Shown here: in pieces, positions 23,160 to 33,650 of the stretch
Layout of the letters: every line of letters starts with the position of its first letter
Numbering within the stretch: the first letter of the stretch is position 1
NCBI RefSeq assembly: GCF_021130785.1
Contig: NC_060214.1
Coordinates: forward strand, 7,751,001 to 7,815,000
Source: Homalodisca vitripennis
Taxonomy: Eukaryota > Arthropoda > Insecta > Hemiptera > Cicadellidae
Length of the DNA stretch: 64,000 nt
Direction of reading: 5' to 3'
Notes under the pieces: model-generated
Databases searched by the model: none
What the model saw: the letters and a program-made list of their open reading frames with translations, nothing else
What the model was told of the DNA's origin: nothing
Program-made: the position numbers and the translations under genes

Positions 23160-23530
23160 TGTAGTGAAATATCTAGACAAATTAGATTGTAGAGGTGTGG
23201 GTTTCTTCAAATTATTATAATTTTTGCTAACTCACGGCCGTTAGGGAAAATGTTACTTTTCATGTTTGGCTTCGGAATGGCACAAAAAAATAGATGGATT
23301 TCAACTTTTTGAGGCAGTATGGTATCTATCCTGGAGCAGCGAGGCAGAGTAGGGGAAAGAAATTTGAAGTTTTCAAATATGTTATCTCGGATGAAGGGGA
23401 GCTTTTCATGTTTACATCAGGATTCCAGAAGATGCTTCCAGATTATTTGGATGATGCATACAACCGATTGTGAAGAATCCAGACAGATTAATACTCTAGG
23501 AAGATTTCTTCCATTTACTACGTCTTAAAA
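23160..23530. repeat. Inverted-repeat block matching 54950-55300
   Basis: The segment with 'gaagttttcaaatatgttat', 'gaaggggagcttttcatg' and 'gcatacaaccgattgtgaag' reappears reverse-complemented at 54950-55300. It flanks the B-A gene at the same side in both places, so it is part of the inverted duplication that created the 24688 (minus) and 54362 (plus) genes. Its own coding content is unclear; the frame at 23319-23528 has no family I recognise. Confidence 0.75.
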
Positions 23531-24347
23531 CAGTAATGCTAGAGAAAATTTTACTTTTCTTGTTTTTAGGTATTACACCCGAGTTGGAGTCTTACCTTTC
23601 TCAATTTCCCGAAATAGCGTCACATCATGGAGTGCTCAGATCTCTTCAAATGACAATAGCTCACCTGGTAGGGGAAGTTCTTCACGTTATGGCAGGTTTT
23701 CATGTGACTGTCCACATGTAAGCTATGGCTATGGAATATGAGGTGGAGAAAAAATAAAGAAAATGCTGTAGGTATGGTATTTTCTATCAATACCATCAAT
23801 TACCTAAAGAACTTAAAGAACCTGAAGATCTTTTGTTTTAGCACTAGAAGATTACTTTTTATTATATGTCTAATGTCTCTGAGAGCTGATATTTATTTTT
23901 GTTATTTCTATTTTAGCAATGGAGCCTCTAAACAGGTTTTTTACCTTAGAGGTCTTAAATTTTCACTTTTGATTTAATATAAATACTTGTATGTAATATG
24001 CAATAATTTCTCTGGTACTTATTAATATTTTTTGTTGTTGTTTAGTTCCTACATTAAATGTAAATGTGACTAAGATTTTTTTGTAGTCATTCCTGGCATG
24101 ATGCTCTATTATTCTTAGTGCTAGCTAGTGCTCTCTTTTATTGTTTTCCATTTTGTAATTTCTGTTTTCTAAGAATCTTTTTACTGTACAAGTATTTATT
24201 TTTGTAAAAAAAATTGTGTACAAAAGAAGTGAAAATAAATTATTCTTATTCTTATTCTTTGTGCTCTTCCTGTTAGAGTTCCAAATGACATCCCTGTCTG
24301 AAAATATCTAGAATCCATCATCTTGGAGCACCTATAAAGGACATATC
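23531..24347. other. Intergenic, nothing recognised
   Basis: AT-rich; short frames such as 23536-23721 have no recognisable motif. Ends near a short 'ttattcttattcttattc' repeat at about 24240. Confidence 0.4.
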
Positions 24348-24434
24348 TCTCTCTCCCTCTCCCTCTCTCCCACTTTCCCTTTCCCTCGCTCCCACCTCCC
24401 TCTCTCTCCCTCTCGCTCTCTCTTTCTCTCTCCA
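24348..24434. repeat. CT-rich low-complexity tract
   Basis: Runs of CTCT, CCCT and CTTT. The inverted partner is the GA-rich tract at 54785-54911, at the same position relative to the paralogous B-A gene. Confidence 0.85.
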
Positions 24435-24687
24435 GTGAAGAGACTATACTTTATAAATTATCACAACAGCCTTCAGATTACTGAACAGCATCGAGGACCG
24501 TTTCACCATCCATGTCACTGTTATAAAATTGAGAAGACATGTGTAACTAATTTTAAAGAACTGGTTCGGATTGGGAGTAGAGAGAACCATTAGTTGCTGC
24601 TACACACACCCAATTCAATACCTCCAAGTGTTGAGAAATAAAACTCCATTTGTTCACTAAATCTTTACTGTTTTAAAAACGCTGCAG

Positions 24688-24861
24688 TTACGGATTGACA
24701 CACGTGCCATTTCTGCAGATCTTCGGAGAGGCGCAGAGTATGAGGTTGCATCGGTCAGGTCTGCAGGATGGTATCGGGTAGCACGGCGCCCTCACACACT
24801 GGACCTGCTGTAGGTAACACTCTCGTCCTGGGCCACATTTGATGTCAGCACAAGACGGTAC
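24688..24861 (-). CDS. Exon 2 of a minus-strand 82-aa secreted peptide (one B-A unit)
   Basis: On the minus strand, after acceptor TTTGCCTAG (24862-24870), the frame gives 57 residues from VPSCADIKC to CVNP and stops at 24688-24690 (TAA). Spliced in phase 0 to the signal exon at 27544-27618 it makes an 82-residue precursor. The mature peptide has ten cysteines: a B module (x4, x5, x6, x4, x5 spacing) and, after a four-residue linker, an A module (x4, x5, x4). Net charge is about +4. Ten cysteines recall TIL inhibitors, but the regular spacing and lack of a CxC pattern do not fit that family. Relatives: 54362 and 62330 (plus), orphan exon 30363 (plus). Confidence 0.87.
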   Translation of the reverse strand, partial: VPSCADIKCGPGRECYLQQVQCVRAPCYPIPSCRPDRCNLILCASPKICRNGTCVNP

Positions 24862-27543
24862 CTAGGCAAATACAGAGTGAACTCATTCACTACGTCGATT
24901 CACGAGAATACAGTCAATTTGAACTGTAAAAAACAGTTGAGTTTTAGTACTGCGGAACCACTCACATCCGACCGTGACGAGGCTGGGCCGTGATTTGGAA
25001 CGTAAAAAAATCGAGTAACCCAAGGAGCAAAAGAACCTTTTTTAAGAAAAAAACTGTGTTTGACAAAAACACTCATACAGTAATATAGAAACAGTGTAGT
25101 ATATTTTGGTTGGGTTTAGCTAAATTGTTAGTATATAGTATACTGGTTACTGTATACTGTATAAAGTACCTAACTGACAAAAATTGTCGGATACCGGTTG
25201 GACTTATATGACGTTATCGCCTGATACCGTCAATTGACGGACTGTCGAATTTAAAGAAGACTGTTGGCATGTAATACACATTAAAGAGTTGTATTCCATG
25301 CTTAATTAATTATTTATAATAATAAGTGTGTTGAATAAATACTGAAAACTCTACATTTTGCAAATAATGTTAGGCGTTGGTGTCATTTTACTCACACTTT
25401 GTTCAGACATAGAGTTGTTTTACCATTTATGTGAGATTAGTTATTAACGAAATTTAGAATGGCTGCATGCATTCTTTGTATCCTTTTTGTCTGAATTCTG
25501 TTGATAAAGAGTAATTTACTGTTGACTAAAGCGGGAGAACAATAATAAAACACTAAGCTTTGTCAAACAATGCTAAAATACAACTTAGATAAAAAATATG
25601 AAATGTTAACTCAAGACTGGCCTTGAATTATTAAGTTCGGTTTACTTTCTCGTGTCATTCACTTGTGTTTAACGGTAGCCTACTAATATTAGAAATACTA
25701 CATTTAATATTAGTCTTTGGGGTAAAGATTAAATATCGAAACATCAGAAACTGTTGGCATGTAATACTCATTGAAGAGTTGTATTACATGCTTAATACAA
25801 GTATGTATGTGTAATGAATGTTAAGTAAATACATATAACCAAGAGCATGTGACTTGTCAGTAGACAATGTAGTAAAGAAAGAACAACGCTGTTAAATGCT
25901 AGTTAGAGATACACACAGTACTGTCTGGAGCTGATAAAGAGAAACATGCCTTAACATGTGATATAACATCAAGTTCTAGTTCAAATACCTTTACGCCCTA
26001 GATTGCAGGTTATTGCACAAAATTGTAGTGTTTGGCCAAAGGTTTCTGTGTGAATTGGCACGATTTTCCCTGATTTCTTACAATTAGTATGAATCACATT
26101 TTCGTTTGTCTAATTACTTACAATAATGTGTTTTTTCGTGCAATAGTTTGTTTTTAAAACTGTTTTATCATAACTAGTTGGTTTTATTTAAAATACAAGG
26201 TCAACTAAAGTATCAGCTGATTATACCGAAATACACTGTACAAAAATTTACCACGTAAAATCTCATTGGAATAGGTTGAGAATGACTGAAATTTGGAAGA
26301 AAAAGTCTACAAAACGAAATAAAAATATATTGAAGATGGACCTTGTAATGGCTACAATTAACTTAATCACTACATTATAACACAAACCAATACTTAAAAC
26401 TTTTATTTTTGTGAGGCCTTTCGGCAGCAAGGCTATCTATCTTCGTCAGACACATCACAAAAGTTTTGCTGCATGTAATGAACTAACGTTTGTGACAAGA
26501 AAAATCATTGACTGCATTTTATGGTCAAATTAAACTTAATTTCATTTGAAGGGAATACCAAACTACAGTTTAGAACAAATCATTTTACGATGAGAAAACT
26601 ATGTGAAAATAATAATTAGACGTTTTATAGGAACTATAATGCTGCATAACGCTATATATGTAGTGTCTCATTATTATATACCACTGTTTTATATGAATTT
26701 CGTTTGAAAATATCCTTTGCAAATTAGCTCTGTTTTATTTGAACATCTCGTGACTAACCCCACGCATAAATGGGTTGTAGTTTCAACCTCCTTATTTGGA
26801 AAAAGGATTTATAGAATGTAATGTAATTTAGTACGAATTCAAATTTGCTGACTTCCAAATACAGTAGAACCCCTATCATCCGACTTCGTCATAACCGACT
26901 CTTCGGATTATCCGACTTAACATCTTATCTGTTTATCTAAGTTGTATTTTCGCATTGTTTGACAAAGTTTAGTGCTTTATTATTGTTTTCTCGCTTTAGT
27001 TCACAGTACATTACTCTTTATCGACAGAATTCAGGCAAAAACACGGATACAAAGAATGTATGCAGCCATTTTAAATATCGTTAATAATTATCTTCACATA
27101 AATGGTAAAACAATTAGATGTCTGAACAAAGTGTGAGTAAAATTATACCAACATCTAAAATGATTTGCAAAATTTAGAGCTTGACGTAATTATTCGATAT
27201 ATTTATTATTCTCATTCATTTACTTGGGATCTTTATATTTTTACATTTTTGATTACCACACATGAGTTTTGTGTGTATTTAATTTAAGTAAACAATACAT
27301 GAATATCAAAAGATATTTACATATGCAAAACACAGAATTTTCTCCTAACTTTGGCCTACCGAATTCTCACATAATTGAAAATATAACAGAATATATTCGA
27401 ACCATGCTTCTAAAGGAACCATGTTCTAATTTTCATCACTATTCAACATCGTTTTGATTAGAATAGTTATAATAACTTATATTGAATTATTGATAGTAAA
27501 TATTAGTGAATCACAATGTTGTAAAAGGAAAGTAGGCAGGTAC
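24862..27543 (-). other. 2.7-kb intron of the minus-strand B-A gene
   Basis: Flanked by GTACCT (donor, minus strand) and TTTGCCTAG (acceptor). 24862-25290 has an inverted copy at 30020-30360. 25780-27540 is homologous to 33985-35756 and 39230-41000 in units A and B. A hammerhead-like motif lies at 26396-26466. An internal direct repeat ('actgttggcatgtaatac') occurs near 25260 and 25750. Confidence 0.6.
26396..26466 (-). ncRNA. Hammerhead-ribozyme-like motif (copy in the B-A gene intron)
   Basis: On the minus strand: outer stem I AAACTTTT pairs with AAAAGTTT. Next to the core, TGT pairs with ACA. The core CTGACGA is followed by a stem-loop region and GAAA, then the palindrome AGGCCT and C. 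Stem II here is degraded: GATAG faces CTGCC. The copy at 34600 has GATAG facing TTGTC, which pairs with G-U wobbles. The type I layout with a minimal stem III matches hammerheads of Penelope-like or retrozyme elements. This copy may be inactive. Confidence 0.45.
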
Positions 27544-27618
27544 CTTATCTGCTACGGCCATAGAGAACATGACAGCTACCAGGACTGCTAGCAGGAACAC
27601 GTAAGATCTCCCAGTCAT
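27544..27618 (-). CDS. Exon 1 (signal peptide) of the minus-strand B-A gene
   Basis: Twenty-five codons from ATG (27618-27616) to the donor AAG|GTACCT. MTGRSY, then hydrophobic VFLLAVLVAVMFSMAV and ADK: a typical signal peptide with AVA-like cleavage context. Phase 0. Nearly identical exons at 35757-35831 and 41002-41076 lack an adjacent B-A exon. The related exon at 51063-51140 has its own. Confidence 0.85.
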
Positions 27619-27674
27619 CTTGAACGTTGAAAGGCTGACTGAAGACTGAAGACTGAAGAAGGTTCAGTATCCGA

Positions 27675-27745
27675 TCACAGTTTTCCTCGTCAGTGCAACC
27701 TTGATGGTGTGAACAGACCTGTGAATCCCGGCTGGCCTTCTATTT
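27675..27745 (-). promoter_or_regulatory. Conserved proximal upstream block of the B-A genes
   Basis: GAGGAAAACTGTGA (27688-27675 on the minus strand) starts 70 bases before the ATG. It recurs before the ATG of every B-A signal exon: 50993-51006 (70 bases), 59563-59576 (64), 35888-35901 (70) and 41126-41139 (63). A second conserved word, ACTCAAATAGAAGG-like, lies about 50 bases further up. Repeated TCAGT initiator-like words follow. Fixed spacing suggests core promoter and 5' leader; the start site is not shown. Confidence 0.45.
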
Positions 27746-28383
27746 GAGTCATTGACAAAAATCACGATTATTTCTATGTTTTAACCGAAGTAGATTTTCG
27801 AGAGCTACGTACAAAAATAATTTTTTGATCGAGGCAAAAAAGAAAACTTAACTGTGGCACCGTAAGTGAATTCAAACGGGCCGGAAGAACACACATTTTA
27901 ACTGAAATAGGCTTTATAGTACTACGTATGTATATATTATTTCTTCGTCTCGACAACAAAGATAGAGAAGTATATGCTTTTTAACCGCTGTAAATTTCCG
28001 AGGTCTGTGTATTTATACTTTCGTGATCGGGACAAAAAGGCAGACTCAGCTGTGGCATTGGAAATATAATTATGACAAACCATACACGCTCTTACACGTG
28101 CCAAACCTGATATAACAGTCTAGACTAAACTGTGATATTCTTAACCGTGAACTCTGATAAAGCAATATATACCTGATATATGCCTACTTCTGTTTTAAAA
28201 TTTTTAGGACTCCACCATATTCTATCATAAGTGGTTTTAGTAAGTTACATAAGGAATTTGATTTTAAACATTGTATGTGAAACCGTAGGCAATAATTAGC
28301 AATAAAATAAATACTATAATTGTACTGTATGGAGGTTTATTTTATTGTTTTTATTGTTATGCTGGTATTCAATTCACAAGATC
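27746..28383. other. Upstream flank of the minus-strand B-A gene
   Basis: Homologous to 35950-36603 (unit A) and to 41200-41670 plus 49055-49230 (unit B, interrupted). It carries the uninterrupted empty site at about 28209-28230 that corresponds to the non-LTR insertion in unit B. Confidence 0.6.
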
Positions 28384-29333
28384 CAAATAAATAAATAAAT
28401 TTGAATCAACCATCAAACAAAATAATAATCCTTTTCCCCAAAACGATCCGAAATTCATAACAAAATGATATCCTGGCCTTCACAAAATCAACTCAATCAT
28501 GAGGACAGCCTTTAACCTACTTCAAAATTCTCAAGAAAATAAAGACTTATTTTCAAAATCTCCAATAGTTGTATTCAAAAAGCCCACCAACATTAAATAG
28601 ATGTAGGTCTGTACTGATCCTCTAAAAAAAAAAAAAGTTAAATAAGGAATCACAGTCCTTTGTTTGTAAACCTTGCCAAAAAACTCGTTGTAGAACCTGT
28701 AAGATCATGTCTACAAGTAAAAATTGCAAAAGTAATGTAACCAATCATGTATATATATATATCCTATCAAAGGAACTATCAACTGTGACACTAAAAACCT
28801 TATTTACGAATTTGACTGTAAATTTTGTGAAAAACAGTACGTTGGCCAAACATCGAATCCTTTACGCATACGAGTAACTTTCCATCGATTTGACATTGTC
28901 CATAGCGATATAGAAAAACCTTTAGCCAGTCACGCTATCAATGTCCATAAACAAAATCATATAGAAAATTGTTACACCATCAAAGGCATAACTAAGATCC
29001 CTGAAAATTCAAACGAAAGCCTTAATAGATTTAAATTGAAAAAAGTGAAACTGCTCACCAATTGGTATTTCAGACAAGACATCCAAGGGGTCTTAGTTTA
29101 AGATAAATTTATTTTTCGTCTAATTATTCACACACGTCATGTCATGGCCCATCAGCTGCTGATCTACTGTACCTATTTATTTATAATGTTTGTGTTTCTT
29201 GTTTGAGTTCTTACCTATTTTTTGTCACAATTTATGTAAATATTTATACAAGTTTATTTATCCGAAGAAGTGTACCTAGATACACGAAAATTTATAAATG
29301 TTTCGAACCAATATACCGTGGTTTATTTGTTAG
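28384..29333 (+). pseudogene. Penelope-like element fragment (end of RT, GIY-YIG endonuclease, 3' tail)
   Basis: Readable in broken frames: PGLHKINSIMRTAFNLLQN and SPIVVFKKPTN (C-terminal RT/linker region), a cysteine pair motif CKPCQK-x-RCRTCK, then the GIY-YIG domain with YEFDCKFCEKQYVGQTSNPL, a conserved R-x-R and histidines, ending DIQGVLV and TAA near 29100. The 3' tail contains 'ccgaagaagtgtacc', a degenerate hammerhead-like core. A frameshift in a short TA expansion (near 28751) breaks the coding sequence, and the RT domain is 5'-truncated. A second, shorter copy ends unit A (36604-37222). Confidence 0.8.
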
Positions 29334-29565
29334 AAGAGAATAACCTGTTTCTGTAAATATACAGGGTACCCCAAAATTACAGGACCAAACTTTACCAAAT
29401 TTTTCAGGAGGTCAAACTGAACGAAAAATGTTATATAATGTATAGTCCTATCTTGCTTCGTTTACCTTAGATCGGCCATTTTGTTTTTTTACATACAATT
29501 AATTTTTTTTTTAATACGGGTTTACCGATTTTGTTGAAACTTGGCACAAATATTATAAACATGAA

Positions 29566-29725
29566 CATAAGTTGTAAAAAAATATTAAAAACAAAATCTT
29601 ATGTGTATTTTCTAAATGGCGACCATTAACAATATTAAAACCTAAATAACTTGAAAACATCCGTTGTTTTAATGGCCGCCATTTTGAAAATACACATAAG
29701 ATTTTTTTTAAATATTTTTTGTAAG
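29566..29725. repeat. Fold-back (inverted-repeat) MITE-like segment
   Basis: Left arm with 'aaaatcttatgtgtatttt' and 'ctaaatggcgacc'; right arm with 'ggccgccattttgaaaat' and 'acacataagattt'. The arms are reverse complements over about 50 bases. 'acagggtacccc' at 29361 may be one end of a larger element. Confidence 0.6.
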
Positions 29726-30017
29726 TCAGAAGACGGATACATTCGTGGTTGAAGTCAAACATTCTCATTTTATAACGAGTGTTCTATTATTTCTCGTAAT
29801 TATGTTCAGGGATTGGTAAATAAAGTCTGCTAAGAATCGTAAAAAAAAATCACAAGATTACACTTACTACCTCAATGAATTAAAAAATTGTAAGAAGTCA
29901 TTTAGACATGCATAATACAGAAGGTAAGTTATGAAGTCTCTGAACTTTGACTACAATAAATCTTCTTGCTTAATTCATTCCATTAAGGTCAAACATTTTG
30001 CTTGAATTCCAGACTAT
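29725..30017 (+). repeat. Second copy of the direct-repeat block of 20335-20632
   Basis: See the entry at 20335. Here the block is joined at about 30020 to the inverted fragment of the B-A gene, so the junction is a rearrangement breakpoint. Confidence 0.8.
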
Positions 30018-30019
30018 TG

Positions 30020-30362
30020 TAGGCCTATTACATGCCAACAGTCTTCTTTAAATCCGACAGTCTGTCAATTTTAAGTCCGACCGGTATCCGACGATTTTTG
30101 TAAGTTAGGTACTTCATACAGTATACAGTAACCAGTATACTATATACTATCAATTTAGCTAAACCCATCCAAAATATACTGTACTGTTTCTATGTTACTG
30201 TATGAGTGTTTTTGTGAAACACAATTTTTTTCTTAAAAGAAGGTTCTTTTGCTCCTTGGGTTATTCGATTCTTTTACGTTCTAAATCACGGCCCAGCCTC
30301 GTCACGGTCGGATATGAGTGGTTCCGCAGTACTGAAACTCAGCTCACTCTGTATTTGCCTAG
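30020..30362 (+). other. Inverted copy of the 3' part of the B-A gene intron
   Basis: Reverse-complement match to 24862-25290 ('catgccaacagtcttcttta', 'gatttttgtaagttaggtac'), ending in the acceptor TTTGCCTAG directly before the orphan exon. Confidence 0.75.
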
Positions 30363-30527
30363 GTGCAGTCTTGTGCTGACATCCAGTGTGACACAGGACA
30401 AGAGTGTTACCTACAGCAGGTGCAGTGTGTGAGGGCGCCGTGCTCATCTTGCAGACCCGACCGATGCGACGTCATATTCTGCGCCTCTCCGAAGATCTGC
30501 AGAAATAGCAAGTGTCTCAATCCGTAA
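30363..30527 (+). CDS. Orphan B-A mature exon, plus strand
   Basis: After an intact acceptor (TTTGCCTAG, 30354-30362) the frame encodes 54 residues from VQSCADIQC to CLNP with TAA at 30525-30527. All ten cysteines are kept, but nine bases are deleted in frame so that the YPIPSC segment becomes SSC. It belongs to an inverted partial duplicate of 24460-25290. No signal-peptide exon is visible on this strand between 22566 and here, so it is either a fragment or part of a gene with a distant first exon (the nearest plus-strand signal exon is at 21048, already paired). Intact frame, cysteines and acceptor suggest a recent duplication or retained use. Confidence 0.6.
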   Translation: MQSCADIQCDTGQECYLQQVQCVRAPCSSCRPDRCDVIFCASPKICRNSKCLNP

Positions 30528-31051
30528 CTGCAGCGTTTTTGAAACACAGTAAAGATTTAGTGAACCAATGGAGTTTTATTTCTCAACACTTGGAGGTATT
30601 GAATTGGGTGTGTGCAGCAACTAATGGTTCTCTCTACTCCCAATCCGAACCAGTTCTTTAAAGTTAGTTACATATGTCTTCTCAATTTTATAACAGTGAC
30701 ATGGCTGGTGAAACGGTCCTTGATGTTGTTCAGTAATCGGAAGGATGTAAACAAATTAAACGGATATTGACATTAAAAAAAACAGGATCGTTTATTTAAC
30801 ATTTATGTAAACTAGTTGTAATTATATTGATAGGAGCCATTGACAAATTACAGGATTTTGGAGCTGGCCATAAGATATGTCAACCATTAAAAAAAAGGTG
30901 TACTTTGTGTAACTGCAAAGACAATTTATTAGCAGTTATAGACGTGAGGATTTGTTATTTATTGGAAACGTAATGAATAATTGAAACAAAACATTGCTGA
31001 GAATATGTATTTATAGACTTTTCAGGGTGTTTTGGCACATTTACACTCTCG
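30528..31051. other. Junction region between the orphan exon and unit A
   Basis: 30528-30740 continues the inverted copy of the B-A gene 3' flank (24460-24687). 30760-31051 is the 3' flank of the minus-strand 162-aa gene, including its TTTATT (AATAAA on the minus strand) at 30958-30963. Confidence 0.6.
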
Positions 31052-31462
31052 TCAGTTATGACCTTCACAAGGGACGCACTCGCCGTTCAAGCATCTCGTC
31101 CCCTTCGGACACCGGACTTCAGCACAGGTTCTTCTAGGCCTGCATGCTGCAGTTGTAGGGTACGTGCTATTGCCTGGTTTTATGTAACAAACCTCTTCAG
31201 GTTTGCAGGTGGTATCTTTGCATGTTATTGGGATACACTCATTGTTAATGCAGGTAGTTTCTTCGATACATAAGATCGTGGAACAGTTCGGGAAAGGTCT
31301 GCACATCCTTTCTGGAGGACAAGTGTTTGTAAGGTAACATTCCTCTCCTTCACCACAAGCGTAGTTCTCACAGGCGATTCCTTCTGTTGTGACACAGCTT
31401 CCATCGTTACTGCAGCAAGTGCCAGGATCACATCCTGTGACGTCACATGTTGGTATGGAGAC
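31052..31462 (-). CDS. Exon 2 of the 162-aa protein, unit A
   Basis: Minus-strand paralogue of 22156-22566; 136 codons after acceptor TTTCAG, ending TGA at 31052-31054. It differs from the plus-strand copy at only four residues (for example GTCC for GSCC, SNDG for SDDG, GIAC for GISC, GEGEE for GGGEE), and every cysteine is retained. It joins the signal exon at 33470-33547 in phase 0. The intron is enlarged by a hAT element (31813-32862). An upstream B-A signal exon (35757-35831) is on the same strand and in the same phase and could be an alternative first exon. Confidence 0.87.
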   Translation of the reverse strand, partial: VSIPTCDVTGCDPGTCCSNDGSCVTTEGIACENYACGEGEECYLTNTCPPERMCRPFPNCSTILCIEETTCINNECIPITCKDTTCKPEEVCYIKPGNSTYPTTAACRPRRTCAEVRCPKGTRCLNGECVPCEGHN

Positions 31463-31812
31463 CTGAAACATTTCCGGTTTTACCTAGACTCATATTTTCA
31501 TTTGCGTATTCAATATTTCAGTAATAACCATTTCAGTATCATAATTTTCGTTGAAACAATACAGATGTATGGTAAACTTCTACAACATTATGTTAGTATT
31601 CAAATTACAAGTTATTTATGAAAATAAATTTAAGCAATGGTAAAAGTGCATCAATGAAACATTGTCTCTGTGTTGCTAAATTATAAATTAAATAGCCTAT
31701 GTCATTTTAAAATTAATTTGAGTTTTACCTTTTTCTGAAACCAAAGAGACATTATTTTGAACATCTTTGAGAAATAGTATTAGTATTCTGATAGGTCGAA
31801 AATTGTCTACTT

Positions 31813-32862
31813 CAGCGTTTTCCCAAAAGGTGGGTTGCGACCCACTAGTGGGTCGCGGGCGGATTGAAGGTGGGTCGTGGCGTGACTGTCACTCGTAAGG
31901 CCATGTCACACTGCTGCCGTGGCGTCGCGTCCGTCCATCCATAGTATGAACGTCCGCGTATGCCGCGACGGTCTCGAATCCCGTGAAACTATCGAATCCG
32001 CGTCCGCGGCCAACGCCACGTATATTCTAGGAGAGTGGAAGCTCAGTACACAATAAAATGTTACTCACCCTTATGATTGTAGTTCACATTGCAGCTATAT
32101 GTGTCCTGAGTAACTCGTAAAAACTTTGTATCTGTAGCACAAATAGTTTTTGAGTTTTGACGGTAACGTAAAACACAGGTTTCGGAAAATCGCTGTCAAA
32201 GTTTTTTTAACACTAAATTTACATTAAAATTGTTTTAAAATTTTAATTTAGCATATCTAACCAGCAGCATAACACCTTCTCTTTCCTTGTCTTTTTGTTC
32301 TTTTTCAATTCTTAGCTTCCTTCTTGCTCTTCTTACTTCCAGTGTTCCCAATTTTTCCTTTTTCTATGAGTATCCCACTCTCATGATGTCAAAATTTTCA
32401 ATGAGATTCCTAATGGTTTTTTCGACAACATATCTTTGTGAGCGTGCCTTTTCAACCTTGGTTCACATCAAGAATAAGTATAGAAACGGACTGGTGGACG
32501 TTGAAAGTGATTTACGCCACAAAATATCTAATTTTTAATCCTGACATTGAATTACTTGTTCAGTCAAAACAATGCCAGAAGTCACACTAGTATTATAGAA
32601 AAATTATTTGTAATCTTGAATAACCAATAAACTCTTTCTATGTTTTCAATACTAAGCTGTGTACATATTTATTTACATTTTCAATTTTTTATTCTATACA
32701 CGTATATAAATAGAAATCATGTGTATTTTATATTAATGTTATATATATATATATATACATAATATACATATGTATATATAAAATCACGGGTGAGGGATGG
32801 GTCGCGAATGTGAAAAAACATTTGGAAGTGGGTCGCCAAACACAAAATGTTGGGAACCACTG
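31813..32862 (+). mobile_element. Non-autonomous hAT element (1,050 bp) with perfect 8-bp target duplication
   Basis: Starts CAGCGTTTTCCCAAA and ends TTGGGAACCACTG, imperfect hAT terminal inverted repeats. It is flanked by GTCTACTT on both sides (31805-31812 and 32863-32870). Unit B has the uninterrupted site ('attgtctacttcatcgc') at about 38129-38145, so the insertion is absent there. The interior has a remnant frame (32287-32538) with TTYLCERAFSTLVHIKNKYR, the hAT dimerisation motif; the rest of the transposase is deleted. It also contains a short (TA)n and a GC-rich block with CCGCG-type words (31895-32020). It sits in the intron of the unit A 162-aa gene. Confidence 0.9.
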
Positions 32863-33469
32863 GTCTACTTCATCGCTTGAAATAATGCACAACACTTTCA
32901 AGAATAGCATATATTATATTTTTAACCTGCTATATCCATCCATTTCCACCCCGACAGAAACTACCGTGGCTATTGATCCTCGATTTCTAAAAAACCAAGT
33001 AGTGTGCTTATACATTTCAGATTGACACCCAGCTTCCAGACAATCAGCCATGAACCCTGTTTTTACCATCGGTCGTCACACTAAATCAGCTGCTTTTTTA
33101 ATCAATCTTAAAGGATCACCTACGGTAAATTCGTATTCAATCTCGACAAGAGTTCCTTTTCAGTTAGTGTTTTAAAGGGCCTCATATCTCTGGTAACTCG
33201 CTATCAGAGGGAAACTCCTTCTATTACTATTAACTTTTCCTTACGAGCATTTACAATTCCTTTATTCAACCCAACCTGTTAAATCGTGAATTGATGTTTA
33301 ATATTCGAAAACCACAAGGGATTTTGATGTACCACCTTGAATTACTTTCGAGTAATGATTTATGGTTCAACAATTAATAAATTATAACATGTATTTTACC
33401 ACAATTCCAATTATACATTAATGTTACGTGATTACTAGTATTATCAAGAATTACTAGGAGTATTCTTAC
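32863..33469 (-). other. Remainder of the unit A 162-aa gene intron
   Basis: Homologous to unit B 38131-38723 and, inverted, to 21126-21800. No other feature. Confidence 0.6.
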
Positions 33470-33547
33470 CGATGATTGAAGAATGCTGAGGAAAAAGACA
33501 ACAAAGCTAATTCTTAACACATGAGAGAATGGAGACAGTACAACCAT
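33470..33547 (-). CDS. Exon 1 (signal peptide) of the 162-aa protein, unit A
   Basis: Twenty-six codons from ATG (33547-33545) to the donor TCG|GTAAGA. It differs from the plus-strand copy at one residue (ISFVVF for ISVVVF). The hydrophobic core is intact. A conserved TATA-like element is at 33644-33650. Confidence 0.83.
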
Positions 33548-33643
33548 AACGGTAATTTTGTTTGAACATGAACTCTTTTCCTTAATAAAGCAAGGCGCAA
33601 CAAACTAAAAAATATACTTTCCTACAGTATAGTATACGTTGTA

Positions 33644-33650
33644 CTTTTAT
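33644..33650 (-). promoter_or_regulatory. Putative TATA box, unit A 162-aa gene
   Basis: ATAAAAG on the minus strand, 97 bases upstream of the ATG, conserved with 20941-20947 and 38898-38904. Confidence 0.4.

Noticed and set aside
24688..24861. Assignment of the ten-cysteine peptides to the TIL protease-inhibitor family
   Set aside because: The cysteine number fits, but spacing is regular and the CxC and other TIL features are absent.
29553..29768. Minus-strand 71-codon frame
   Set aside because: It runs through both arms of a fold-back repeat, which explains its self-similar peptide.
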